NCBI GenBank assembly: GCA_039636785.1
Contig: CP144170.1
Location: forward strand, 1-64,000
DNA: 64,000 nt
Direction of reading: 5' to 3'
DNA from: Micrococcaceae bacterium Sec5.7
GTDB taxonomy: Bacteria; Actinomycetota; Actinomycetes; Actinomycetales; Micrococcaceae
Under the pieces are notes generated by a model. It ran no database searches. It saw only the letters and a program-made list of their open reading frames with translations, and was not told the DNA's origin. Each line of letters begins with the position of its first letter. Position 1 is the first letter of the stretch. Positions 42,743 to 50,862 of the stretch are shown piece by piece. A program made the translations under genes and the position numbers.

Positions 42743-43555
42743 ATGATTCTCGTTACCGGGGCCTCGGGCCAGCTCGCCCAGGCAATCCTCCACCATCTCA
42801 AAGAAGCCGGAGTCGATGCGGTAGGCGGTACCCGCACGCCGGGCGACGACCCGCGCCAGCGCCTGCTCAACTTCGATGATCCAGACACCCTCGACTTTGG
42901 TGGTGTCGGCACCCTTGTCATTGTCTCCGCCGGAACGGCCGAGGACGACGTCGTAATTGCCCGGCACGAAAACGCCGTCACCGCCGCCGAACGCAGCAAC
43001 GTTCAGCACATCATCTACACGAGCGTGGCCGACGGCGGCGACCACCTGGGATTTGCCCTGGCCCACCGCTGGACCGAACGACGTCTGCAGCAGGGCACCG
43101 TTCCCTGGACGATCCTACGGAACGGCCTCTATGCGGAACTGATCGGACAACTCCTCACACCTGAAGCGGGCACAATCACGGCGCCGTTCGGCCCCGGCAG
43201 TGTTGCGGCGATCGCCCGTCAGGACCTGGCTGAGGCGGCATCATTCGTCGCACAGGATCCACGGGCACACGCCGGACGAACGTACAACCTCGTCGGCACG
43301 GAGGCGATCTCCGCGTTGGACGTCGCAGAGGAATTGGGAGCAGCCTACAAGCCCGGCACACTCGCGGACCTCCGCAGCGCCTTGAACACCGCAGGGCTTC
43401 TGCCGTTCCAACCAGCCATGCTGCTATCCATACACACCGCTGTCGCCCACGGATTCCTTGACGAAACCACCCAAGACATCACCCAGCTTCTCGGGCGGGC
43501 CCCACGGAACCCGCTGACCGTTGCTGCTGCTGCCGCCCAGGGACAATGGCAGTAG
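42743..43555 (+). CDS. NmrA/QorB-like NAD(P)-binding protein
   Basis: A 270-residue atypical short-chain dehydrogenase. The N-terminal MILVTGASGQLAQAILHHL binds NAD(P), and NVQHIIYTSVADGG and WTILRNGLYAE follow as in QorB quinone reductases. Under HxlR control, a role in quinone or aldehyde stress is likely. It is the last cargo gene before tnpR. Confidence 0.82.
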   Translation: MILVTGASGQLAQAILHHLKEAGVDAVGGTRTPGDDPRQRLLNFDDPDTLDFGGVGTLVIVSAGTAEDDVVIARHENAVTAAERSNVQHIIYTSVADGGDHLGFALAHRWTERRLQQGTVPWTILRNGLYAELIGQLLTPEAGTITAPFGPGSVAAIARQDLAEAASFVAQDPRAHAGRTYNLVGTEAISALDVAEELGAAYKPGTLADLRSALNTAGLLPFQPAMLLSIHTAVAHGFLDETTQDITQLLGRAPRNPLTVAAAAAQGQWQ

Positions 43556-43599
43556 CAATTGACTGTTCTGCCAGGGGGGCGGTCAGCAAGGATGTCTCG

Positions 43600-43638
43600 C
43601 GTCAGTTTTTAGACGAGTGCACGTCAGCGTACGACCCC
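43600..43638 (-). repeat. Possible solo Tn3-type end
   Basis: Read on the minus strand from 43638: GGGGTCGTACGCTGACGTGC then AAAAACTGACG, similar in plan to Tn3 ends but different from this transposon's own repeats. No partner was found in the window. Confidence 0.4.
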
Positions 43639-43739
43639 AACCACACACCGGCAGATACAGCCACGACCGTTCGTCGAGGACCGTCCGCAGTCCGGTAACG
43701 ATCGTTCGCAAGACACCCCAGGGCATGTTCGAAAAGGCA

Positions 43740-43821
43740 CGGAAACACGGAGCTCATTTTGTAACACTTGCCGTGTACTCGCCTATGTAACGTTCTACCG
43801 GGTTAGTGATACGTTTCCGAT
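43740..43821 (+). promoter_or_regulatory. Candidate res site upstream of tnpR
   Basis: Resolvases bind a res site next to tnpR. Here TGTAACACTTGCC, TATGTAACG and GTTAGTGATACG repeat GTAAC/GTGATAC-like half-sites just before the ATG. Boundaries are not determined. Confidence 0.4.
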
Positions 43822-44400
43822 ATGCGAATCGGATACGGACGGGTTTCAACCCGGGATCAGCACCCCGAAGCCCAACACGATGCCCTGACCGCGGCCGGCT
43901 GCCAGCAGGTCTTCCTCGATACGGCCTCCGGAAAGCTCGCCCGCAGACCCGAACTCGACAAGGCCCTGCTCTCGGCCAACCGGGCAGGCGATCAGCTCGT
44001 CGTCACCAAACTCGACCGGCTCGGCCGGTCGTTGGAAAACCTCATCGACTTGTCCAACACCCTGCAGGAGCGCGGTGTTGACCTCGTCGTCCTTGACCAG
44101 GGCATCGACACATCCACCGCCACCGGGCGGATGTTCTTCCAGATCCTCGGCTCGATCGCCGAGTTCGAACACGCCCTGATGTCCGAACGGACCCGCGACG
44201 GGCTCGCCGCCGCCCGCGCCCGGGGGCGGACCGGCGGCCAGAAGCCGAAGCTCACTCCCCGGCAGGTGAAGATCGCCCGGGAAATGTATGAAGAAACCGG
44301 CACCGACGGCAAGCGGGTTCACACCGTGTCGGCAATCGCGGCCGAGTTCGGTGTCACGAGACCCACAATCTACCGTCATTTCGAGACCCAGAAGGGGTAG
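43822..44400 (+). CDS. tnpR: Tn3-family resolvase (serine recombinase)
   Basis: A 192-residue serine recombinase. The catalytic Ser is in MRIGYGRVSTRDQ (Ser9), followed by VVTKLDRLGRSLENL, TATGRMFFQILGSIAEFEH and ERTRDGL, then a C-terminal helix-turn-helix (VSAIAAEFGVTRPTIYRH). It resolves cointegrates formed by TnpA. It is convergent with tnpA. Confidence 0.92.
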   Translation: MRIGYGRVSTRDQHPEAQHDALTAAGCQQVFLDTASGKLARRPELDKALLSANRAGDQLVVTKLDRLGRSLENLIDLSNTLQERGVDLVVLDQGIDTSTATGRMFFQILGSIAEFEHALMSERTRDGLAAARARGRTGGQKPKLTPRQVKIAREMYEETGTDGKRVHTVSAIAAEFGVTRPTIYRHFETQKG

Positions 44401-44425
44401 CCGGGGTTCTCTATCCCGGCTACCC
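44395..44425. terminator. Hairpin between tnpR and tnpA
   Basis: GGGTAGCCGGG (44395-44405) and CCCGGCTACCC (44415-44425), a perfect 11-bp stem overlapping the tnpR stop and reaching the tnpA stop. It can serve both convergent genes. Confidence 0.65.
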
Positions 44426-47400
44426 TTGGTCGGGTCCGTTTCCGGCATCACTGCTTTCAGGGTCACGGAATGCCCGCCACGACCCGCCGAAGTCGGGGAG
44501 CTGGAACGAGTAGTGCCCGTGGACGTTGATGTGCCGGCGCAGGTATGCCGATAGCCGGGCCACGTCTTCCTCGGCAATCGGGTGGCCCTGTGCCCGCAGC
44601 GTCTCCAGTGCCCGGTCGAGATAGACCGTGTTCCAAAGTGTCACGCAGTTCAGCACAAGGCCTAAAGCGCCGAGCTGGTCTTCCTGTCCCTCGCGGTAGG
44701 CCCGGTGCAGTTCGCCTTTGCGCCCGTGGAAGATGTGCCGGGCCAGGGCATGGCGGCCCTCCTGAAGGTTTCGCATGCCCTTCATCTCCCGCCGATATTG
44801 GGGGTCATCGACGAATGTCAGGACGTGGAGCGTTTTGAAGATGCGACCGTAATGAGCGAGAGCTTCGCCAAGGTCGGTGGGACGGCCGTCACGCTGGAGA
44901 ATGCGGATGACGTCGTGGGCGGAGACTTCCCGGGTATGCACGGAAGCAACCACGCGCAGGATATCGGGCCAGTGGCGGCGGATCTTCCCCACATCGATCC
45001 TGCCCCGGGCGGTCTTGTCCAGAGCGCCGTAGTCTGCGCCGGCTTTGATACGCCACAGCTTTGCGTCCGGCAGATCGGCCAATACGGGCCTGTAGTCAAA
45101 GCCGAGGAGAGTAACGAGGCCGAACACGATGTCCGAGTATGACCCTTGGTCGGTGATCAGCACCTCCGGGCGTTGACCGCTGTCGGGGCTGATGACGAGA
45201 TCCACGAAGTGGAGGGTATCTTTCGGTGTCCCGGAGACAACCTTGCCGGACAACCCCACGGACTGGTCAGAAATCATGTTCAGCCAGGTCACACCTTTCT
45301 TGCGGTGGAAGTATTTCGGGTTAGGCCGGGCATCGATGGTCCGTACGGGCACGAGGAACCGCATCCCGTCGACCGCGGCGACCATCCCCCCGCCCCAGGC
45401 CTGAGGGAGGGTAAGTCCGGCCTGGGCGTCGATGAGTACGGTGTTCGCTGCGGCGTAGGTCTCCGGACGCAGGTAATGCTGGTCGACATGCGCCAGCCGG
45501 CCGGCGGTCAGGGCAGCCACTTCGCCGGTCACCGGGGAGAGCCCGACATTCAGTGCGTGCGCCGTCAGCAGGGCCGCGACCGAAACATGGAGATCAGCAA
45601 GTCTTGTCCTGGCACCGGACACGGCCGTGAACGAGGCGGCGAACGCCGGTTGCCATTCCATCACTTCCAGGATCTGCTCGGAAAGGTCAACCTGCGGGAT
45701 CATGCCGGACAGGCGTCTGCGCAGGTCGAGCAGGCTCGGGCGTTCGACCAGGGCCTCGTCCTTGCCGAGGTGCAGCCTGCCTCCCGTGTCAACGGTGATA
45801 TCGGTATTGGCGACCATGCCGCCTGCGGTTGCACGCCATGCCGCGTCCAAGTCCTCCGCATGTTCGGCCAGCAGAGCGTCCGGACTTTCCGGGAGCAACA
45901 GCGCCCCCAGTGCCGGCCCCTTGGCGGCCTCCCACGCAGGACCCGACAGTAGCTTGGCCCGGGGATCGCAGAACCGTTCGGAGGTCAGCGCGAAGATGTC
46001 GCGGTGCTTGAGACCGGCGTGGAAGAGCTCCAGCACGCAGAAAACATAGGCATTGCGGTCAACCGTGCCTTCCGGCCGGTCCTTGGCAAAGACCAGTTTC
46101 TGCCACCAGCCTGACGGGACGAGCTGCACATCCACCTTGCGGGCATCGAGGTATCCCTTGGGAACCCGTGCCGTCTCCTTCACCTCGAGCAGCTGTACGA
46201 GATCCTCCATGGCCCGCAGGACCCGCTGTGCGTCGGTGGTGGCGCCGAATCTGATGCTTTGGCACAGCATTTTCACGAACCCTCTTACCGAGTTGTACCT
46301 CTCCAGGACCGTGGCCCGCCATGCCCCGTCCGACCCGGCCTGCGGTGGTGGGGTGATTTGCGCCAGTCCCTCTACAGCCGCCCGGATCTTCGCCCTGGAT
46401 CCCACTGCCTTTTCGATCATTTCCCACACCATGCCCAGTGGAATGTTCTCGCCCAGCTCTTCGGCCTCGAACAACACCTCCACCACGGACTTCACCAGCG
46501 CCGCGTCTCTGGCCACACGGGGGTAACGCCTCACCGTCTCCTTGTCAGCGGACTTCGCCGCCCGCCCGAACAGCTCATTGGCCATGAGCGCATCGAAGAG
46601 TTCCAGGGCGTCATCGGTGGCTTTCGTTTCAAGCCATGTCAGCGTGGCCAGCAAGGTCGCGGTTCGCATGCTGTCCGGATGCCGGGCCAGTTTCGGCGCT
46701 TTTTCGTTCATTCCGGACCTGGCCAACTGCAACATTCGCCGCTTGGAAACGCCCGTACCCGCAATATCGATCTCTCCCAGACGCAGGGCCGCGATTTCGG
46801 ACACCCGGTCCAGCGCCTTCATCATCGACCGACCCGATGGATCCCTGCGTGGCGGATGACGCCACAAATCCAATTGGGACCGCCGCCCCTGTCCAGGGAC
46901 CAGAAGCACCCTATCGAGTGCCGCTGCCTGATCACTTGTCACCACCGCAGCAAGAGCATCATGTAACCGGGATTCGGCCTTCTTCCTGACGCCGGCCACC
47001 TGATCTCGGAGGGTGCTTACTCCCGGCAACAGCACGCGGCGCCCGCGTAGCCAGGCCACCGCCGCGAAAAACAGCGTCTTCGGCCCTGCGTCACTGGTCC
47101 ACGCCTGCCGGTCCACCCACTCCAACAGCTCCGTTTCGATCGAGGCGTAAGTGACGAAACCGTATACCTCGGCGATCTCCCACTGGTGCTCGAACCGAGT
47201 CTGCTTCCGTTCCATGTACCGCTTCACACACGACGGATCGGCCACGCCTACCTGCACCGCAACAAAATCGACGACAGCGGTTGGAACATCCACGGGATCA
47301 TCCAGGAATGCACCCAGATGACGAACGGTCACAAGCTGGAGTCCGAACCCGAGCCGGTTGTGGTCACCCCTCCGCTTCGCCACCAGCTCGCGATCCAAGT

Positions 47401-47503
47401 CATCGAGGAAGAAAAACCGATCCAACACCGACTGTTCCGGAGCTTCTAGCGCATACCGTCCGTACGCCGCCTCTTCGGCAGCCGTTAAATATTCACCAGC
47501 CAT
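44420..47503 (-). CDS. tnpA: Tn3-family transposase
   Basis: A 1,027-residue Tn3 transposase of normal length. Signs are the N-terminal LTAAEEAAYGRYALEAPEQ, the central DGMRFLVPVRTIDARPNPKY, LITDQGSYSDIVFGLVTLLG with a catalytic Asp, and the C-terminal NLQEGRHALARHIFHGRKG and LGLVLNCVTLWNTVYLDRAL with the catalytic Glu region. The frame is intact. The right inverted repeat lies 41 bp upstream of its start. Confidence 0.93.
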   Translation of the reverse strand: MAGEYLTAAEEAAYGRYALEAPEQSVLDRFFFLDDLDRELVAKRRGDHNRLGFGLQLVTVRHLGAFLDDPVDVPTAVVDFVAVQVGVADPSCVKRYMERKQTRFEHQWEIAEVYGFVTYASIETELLEWVDRQAWTSDAGPKTLFFAAVAWLRGRRVLLPGVSTLRDQVAGVRKKAESRLHDALAAVVTSDQAAALDRVLLVPGQGRRSQLDLWRHPPRRDPSGRSMMKALDRVSEIAALRLGEIDIAGTGVSKRRMLQLARSGMNEKAPKLARHPDSMRTATLLATLTWLETKATDDALELFDALMANELFGRAAKSADKETVRRYPRVARDAALVKSVVEVLFEAEELGENIPLGMVWEMIEKAVGSRAKIRAAVEGLAQITPPPQAGSDGAWRATVLERYNSVRGFVKMLCQSIRFGATTDAQRVLRAMEDLVQLLEVKETARVPKGYLDARKVDVQLVPSGWWQKLVFAKDRPEGTVDRNAYVFCVLELFHAGLKHRDIFALTSERFCDPRAKLLSGPAWEAAKGPALGALLLPESPDALLAEHAEDLDAAWRATAGGMVANTDITVDTGGRLHLGKDEALVERPSLLDLRRRLSGMIPQVDLSEQILEVMEWQPAFAASFTAVSGARTRLADLHVSVAALLTAHALNVGLSPVTGEVAALTAGRLAHVDQHYLRPETYAAANTVLIDAQAGLTLPQAWGGGMVAAVDGMRFLVPVRTIDARPNPKYFHRKKGVTWLNMISDQSVGLSGKVVSGTPKDTLHFVDLVISPDSGQRPEVLITDQGSYSDIVFGLVTLLGFDYRPVLADLPDAKLWRIKAGADYGALDKTARGRIDVGKIRRHWPDILRVVASVHTREVSAHDVIRILQRDGRPTDLGEALAHYGRIFKTLHVLTFVDDPQYRREMKGMRNLQEGRHALARHIFHGRKGELHRAYREGQEDQLGALGLVLNCVTLWNTVYLDRALETLRAQGHPIAEEDVARLSAYLRRHINVHGHYSFQLPDFGGSWRAFRDPESSDAGNGPDQG

Positions 47504-47543
47504 GCTCTCTCAACGATCGACGCTAGCAATCGTTGCGATCGGT

Positions 47544-47587
47544 TTGATCCTTAGCGCTACTTTTCCGCGGAATGGTCCTCGACCCCC
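47544..47587 (-). repeat. Right terminal inverted repeat
   Basis: Read inward from 47587: GGGGGTCGAGGACCATTCCG through GTAGCGCTAAGGATCAA. Confidence 0.88.
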
Positions 47588-47784
47588 GTATCCTCATTGG
47601 CATCATGCCCGCACTCGTCTTTGGAAACTTTGAACCTGTTTGTGGATCGGCTTGGTTCCGCGGCATTGGTGGTCCGATTTGCACTCCTGCGCTTCTAATG
47701 CCGACCGTTTTCTCCTTGATGCTTGCAGTACTAGGTATCGCCTTGCTGATCGTTGGTTTGGCCATGAAGCAAGGGAATGAATAG
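47588..47784 (+). pseudogene. 3' fragment of split small membrane-protein gene
   Basis: Resumes with GTATC and reads LIGIMPALVFGNFEPVCG, ending in a hydrophobic segment (FSLMLAVLGIALLIVGLAMK) and TAG. In frame with the 5' fragment at 33839-33898. It may still be translated from chance starts, but without its first membrane segment. Confidence 0.8.
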
Positions 47785-48131
47785 CACACACTTTGCGGCG
47801 CCTCAGGAGCTATGCACTTCTCCAGATCTCTTCATCCCGAGTGGATTTGATGCATCTGCAGGGCCTGACTGTTCGGCAGATAGCTGACCTCTGCGGGGGC
47901 GGTGGGGCCTCAGACCGACATATCCGGATTCACAAGGGCCCGGCCCTCGGGTTCCAAGTGAAGCATGGGAGTGCAACAGCCCAAGGTTGAGCGCTTTCAG
48001 CGGATCAGCAGCCTCTTGGGAGGTTGTCCATGCGCACTCGTCGGCGCTACGGCAGCGGGCCTGGCCCCTGAAAACCACCAACACTAAACGAACCGCACAG
48101 CTACGCCAGACGATAGGGTCATTCTTCGATC

Positions 48132-48229
48132 TGCCCCAACTTGGATGAGACAACCAACCTCAATTTGTCTCATTCAAGTTGGGGCAACCCCTCGATTCAG
48201 ACACTCGCTGCCTCAAGTTATCTGAGACA
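48132..48229. repeat. Three 21-bp palindromic repeats, cluster 3
   Basis: TGCCCCA-N7-TGAGACA at 48132-48152, TGTCTCA-N7-TGGGGCA at 48166-48186, TGCCTCA-N7-TGAGACA at 48209-48229. Same pattern as clusters 1 and 2. Confidence 0.75.
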
Positions 48230-48488
48230 GGACAATTGAGCCTTTCAGAGCCCACCAGGCTGTCCTTCACTTACCTGGACGCCTTTCCCTCGGCTCACCC
48301 ACCGCGCCTTTTCCGCCCGGTCACGGGCATCTCAGAAACCATGCCGTGGTCCCTGCCGGCAGCCGGAACAGATCATGCGCTGCACTCACCTGGTCTTTGC
48401 ACTGACCATGCCGGGCAGGTTCCATGCACCGGATAGCCCCACCCATCAGCGTTCTCCTGCCCGGGACATGCACGGCGCAACAAAGAAT

Positions 48489-48514
48489 GGGTTGGCGGAA
48501 TGATCCGCCCACCC
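48489..48514 (-). terminator. Candidate terminator of the secretion operon
   Basis: GGGT and GGCGGA pair with TCCGCC and ACCC around ATGA with one mismatch. It lies about 45 bp past the stop of the last minus-strand gene. Confidence 0.45.
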
Positions 48515-48555
48515 ATCTCCTTTTGAAGCTCCCCGGGATCCTGACCCGGTGTTAT

Positions 48556-49260
48556 CTACTCTGAGTGCTCAGCGTGGTCGTCGTGGACATAATCATCAAT
48601 CGTCGGTGGATTGGCCGGAGTCAACACCGGACGCGGGAGTTCCGGGACCGAGCCCGAAACGGGAGCGGTGAAAGCGGCAACCTCCCAGCCTGCAGCTGCC
48701 TTCTGCACGATCACCATTTTGGTGAAGGGCTCGAAGGATTCCGGCACTGCCCCCTCAGCTGCAGTGCTGATCCGGTACCTTGCCAGCACTGTCACCAACC
48801 CCTTGCTGAGGTCCTGGCTTTGCACGATTTCCAGATCATCGATGATGGCCTGGCGCACGATTCGCGCCTGCACGATCTCATTCCATCCACGATCGCTTCC
48901 CTCCTGGCCGTACATGGATCGCAGCTCGGAGCCATAGGTTGCGGTCGTGAACCTGGTGGCCCGTTCCACCCAGGAGACGGCGGTGGAATCGTCCCAGCGT
49001 TGGCCGGTGTAGGCCAGGATGAAGCTCTGGACGGTTCCCAGGACTGCCGCCTCATCGGTGGGAAGCAGGTCCTGGGAAAGGTTGGGATCCTTGCGCGGTG
49101 TGGCCGGGGTAGCCGGCGCAGCATCCGATGCCGGGCTTTCCACCGCAGTGGCCGGCGGCTCTTCTGCCGGCGGGGTGCTGGCCTTGGATACGGCACCGAT
49201 GATCATGAAGGCGATGGCTATGGCCAGCACGGCCACGATGATGATGGTTTTCTTTGTCAC
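48556..49260 (-). CDS. Membrane-anchored secretion-associated protein
   Basis: A 234-residue protein with an N-terminal membrane segment (TIIIVAVLAIAIAFMIIGAV), a Pro/Ala-rich linker and a domain at about 70-205 that looks like an NTF2/VirB8-type fold (VLGTVQSFILAYTG, then VTVLARYRIST and AGWEVAAFTAPV). It is the last gene of the type IV secretion operon and may be a second VirB8-like component facing outside the membrane. GAAAGG precedes the GTG start. Confidence 0.6.
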   Translation of the reverse strand: MTKKTIIIVAVLAIAIAFMIIGAVSKASTPPAEEPPATAVESPASDAAPATPATPRKDPNLSQDLLPTDEAAVLGTVQSFILAYTGQRWDDSTAVSWVERATRFTTATYGSELRSMYGQEGSDRGWNEIVQARIVRQAIIDDLEIVQSQDLSKGLVTVLARYRISTAAEGAVPESFEPFTKMVIVQKAAAGWEVAAFTAPVSGSVPELPRPVLTPANPPTIDDYVHDDHAEHSE

Positions 49261-49278
49261 GGGGATTGCCTTTCAAGA

Positions 49279-50850
49279 TCAGCCGTCGATGAAGGTGAAG
49301 TATTCGCTGCCGGGGTTCCAATCAACGGGGTGCAGCAGTGTGCCGGCTGAGGGGTTCAGTGCGCTGTACATCATTCCGTCGCCGGCGTAGATCCCTACAT
49401 GGGACCAATGGTTGGTTCCATCGGGGATCTGAACGACAAGATCTCCAGGCTGCGGGTTGGTGGTTTTCTTACCCACCTCCCATTGCTCCGTGCGCGGGAT
49501 CCCCTGGATGCCGGCCTTGCTCAGCGCCCACAGGACATAGCCGGAGCAGTCCCAGGCTTTGAAGTCGGTTCCGCCCCAGACATAGCTCCCGCCCAGGCCC
49601 TCACGGGCAGCAGCAATGATTTTGCCCCTTGCTGATGAGTCAGCCCCGGGCAGCGGCTTACCGGCGCCGAAGTCCTGGCCGGGGGTGCACCCGGTGTTGC
49701 CGCCGCCGCCAAGCCGGGCCAGCAAGGCCCGCGCAACAGGCTCCCATTTGCTGTAGGCATCGGGGACTCCCGAGCGCTGGACGGCCTGGGCCGCGTCGTT
49801 GAGGCTCAGTTGTTCCCATCCAGGAATCTGCAGCAGGCCGGGCGGCCAGTTGCCTGGGGAATCGTGGATCCCCCAAAACTTCAGCGCTGACTCTTCCGGA
49901 TTCATCAGATCCGCCACGGTCCCCCAGCCTTGTGAGGGGCGCTGCTGGACCAGGCCCACTGAGTCATGATCAGAGCCGACGGCGTCGTGAGCCACGCTGA
50001 GCGATTCCGGCACGGAGGCGTTCGCATACATTCTGAAGTTGGACTCCTGCAGTGCCGTCATCAGGAATACGAGGACGCCTTTTTCGTTGACGCCTGCGGC
50101 CCGTCCTGCTTTGACCGCCCGCTCGGCGTAGCCAAGCTTGGTTGCGTTCAGCTCGATGGTGATTCCTGCTGTCGTCGTGCCGGTGAATCCCGTCTGGGCT
50201 GCCGGCGCGGGTTCCTCGGGCTGGCCGACGGTGACGGTGCCAGGTCCGGATCCGTTGCTCCCGAGGGTGACTCCCCTGGATTTCATGAAGGCAACGGGAT
50301 CCACGATCGCCCCGTTGACATGGACCTCAAAGTGCAAGTGTGGTCCGGAGGACATTCCCGTGCTCCCGACGTTTGCCAGGGGCTGGCCTGCGCGGACTTT
50401 GTCGCCCTTGCGCACTTTCGTGGATCCGTCCTGGGCGTGCCAGTACCAGATCTGCACGCCATCGCCGGCGTCGATGATGATGCCGTTGCCGGTGTCTCCT
50501 CCGGGGTTGGTGTCGCCGTTTCCGTAGGCTGCCACGACGGTTCCCCCGGAGGCGGAAAGGAAGGGCGTGCCATCCGGCGGTGCAATGTCCTGTCCGTTAT
50601 GGAATGACCCTGCTCCGGCGACCGGCGCAGGCCTGGGCCCATACGGGGAAGTCAGCGGGCCCTCAACCGGGTTGGTCCAGCCGCCTGCGCTGATCGATCC
50701 GCCGATGGTGCAGATGTCCGTGCCTGAGCCGCTGCTCTTGCTCAGCACGGCACCGACCAGAATGACCGGCAACGAGGCGACGCAGCCGGCCAGGATCAGG
50801 ACCAGGGCGAGAATGCCGGCGACGAGAGCTTTCTTGTTTGTCTTGTCCAT
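49279..50850 (-). CDS. Cell-wall hydrolase: M23, lytic-transglycosylase-like and NlpC/P60 domains
   Basis: A 523-residue secreted or anchored protein. After an N-terminal membrane segment (ALVAGILALVLILAGCVASL), an M23 endopeptidase-like domain spans about 60-190 (FHNGQDIAPPDG; GPHLHFEVH). A transglycosylase-like region at 215-340 follows (FLMTALQESNF; SVGLVQQRPSQGWG), then NlpC/P60 at 405-523 (AWDCSGYVLWA; HWSHVGIYAG). It would open peptidoglycan for the secretion channel, the role of VirB1-type enzymes. Three hydrolase modules in one protein is more than the usual two. Confidence 0.87.
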   Translation of the reverse strand: MDKTNKKALVAGILALVLILAGCVASLPVILVGAVLSKSSGSGTDICTIGGSISAGGWTNPVEGPLTSPYGPRPAPVAGAGSFHNGQDIAPPDGTPFLSASGGTVVAAYGNGDTNPGGDTGNGIIIDAGDGVQIWYWHAQDGSTKVRKGDKVRAGQPLANVGSTGMSSGPHLHFEVHVNGAIVDPVAFMKSRGVTLGSNGSGPGTVTVGQPEEPAPAAQTGFTGTTTAGITIELNATKLGYAERAVKAGRAAGVNEKGVLVFLMTALQESNFRMYANASVPESLSVAHDAVGSDHDSVGLVQQRPSQGWGTVADLMNPEESALKFWGIHDSPGNWPPGLLQIPGWEQLSLNDAAQAVQRSGVPDAYSKWEPVARALLARLGGGGNTGCTPGQDFGAGKPLPGADSSARGKIIAAAREGLGGSYVWGGTDFKAWDCSGYVLWALSKAGIQGIPRTEQWEVGKKTTNPQPGDLVVQIPDGTNHWSHVGIYAGDGMMYSALNPSAGTLLHPVDWNPGSEYFTFIDG

Positions 50851-50862
50851 GCTTTGACAGGC

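Larger units (their letters stand above)
33899..47587. mobile_element. Tn3-family transposon, 13.7 kb with cargo
   Basis: Bounded by inverted repeats starting GGGGGTCGAGGACCA at both ends and by GTATC duplications. It holds tnpR and tnpA at the right side and about 9.7 kb of cargo. The duplication and the split gene show it moved as this whole unit. Confidence 0.85.
47785..48555. other. Intergenic region, mostly non-coding
   Basis: About 770 bp without a supported gene. A short frame near 47850-47990 (LMHLQGLTVRQIADLCGG) looks like a remnant of a helicase-associated repeat. Palindrome cluster 3 is at 48132-48229, and a likely terminator for the secretion operon near 48500. Confidence 0.5.

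Noticed and set aside
47793..47990. 65-residue frame after the transposon as a gene.
   Set aside because: Only a short central stretch looks like protein and there is no ribosome site; it is treated as a remnant.
48179..48436. 85-residue frame across palindrome cluster 3.
   Set aside because: Composition is unlike protein, there is no ribosome site and it begins inside a repeat.
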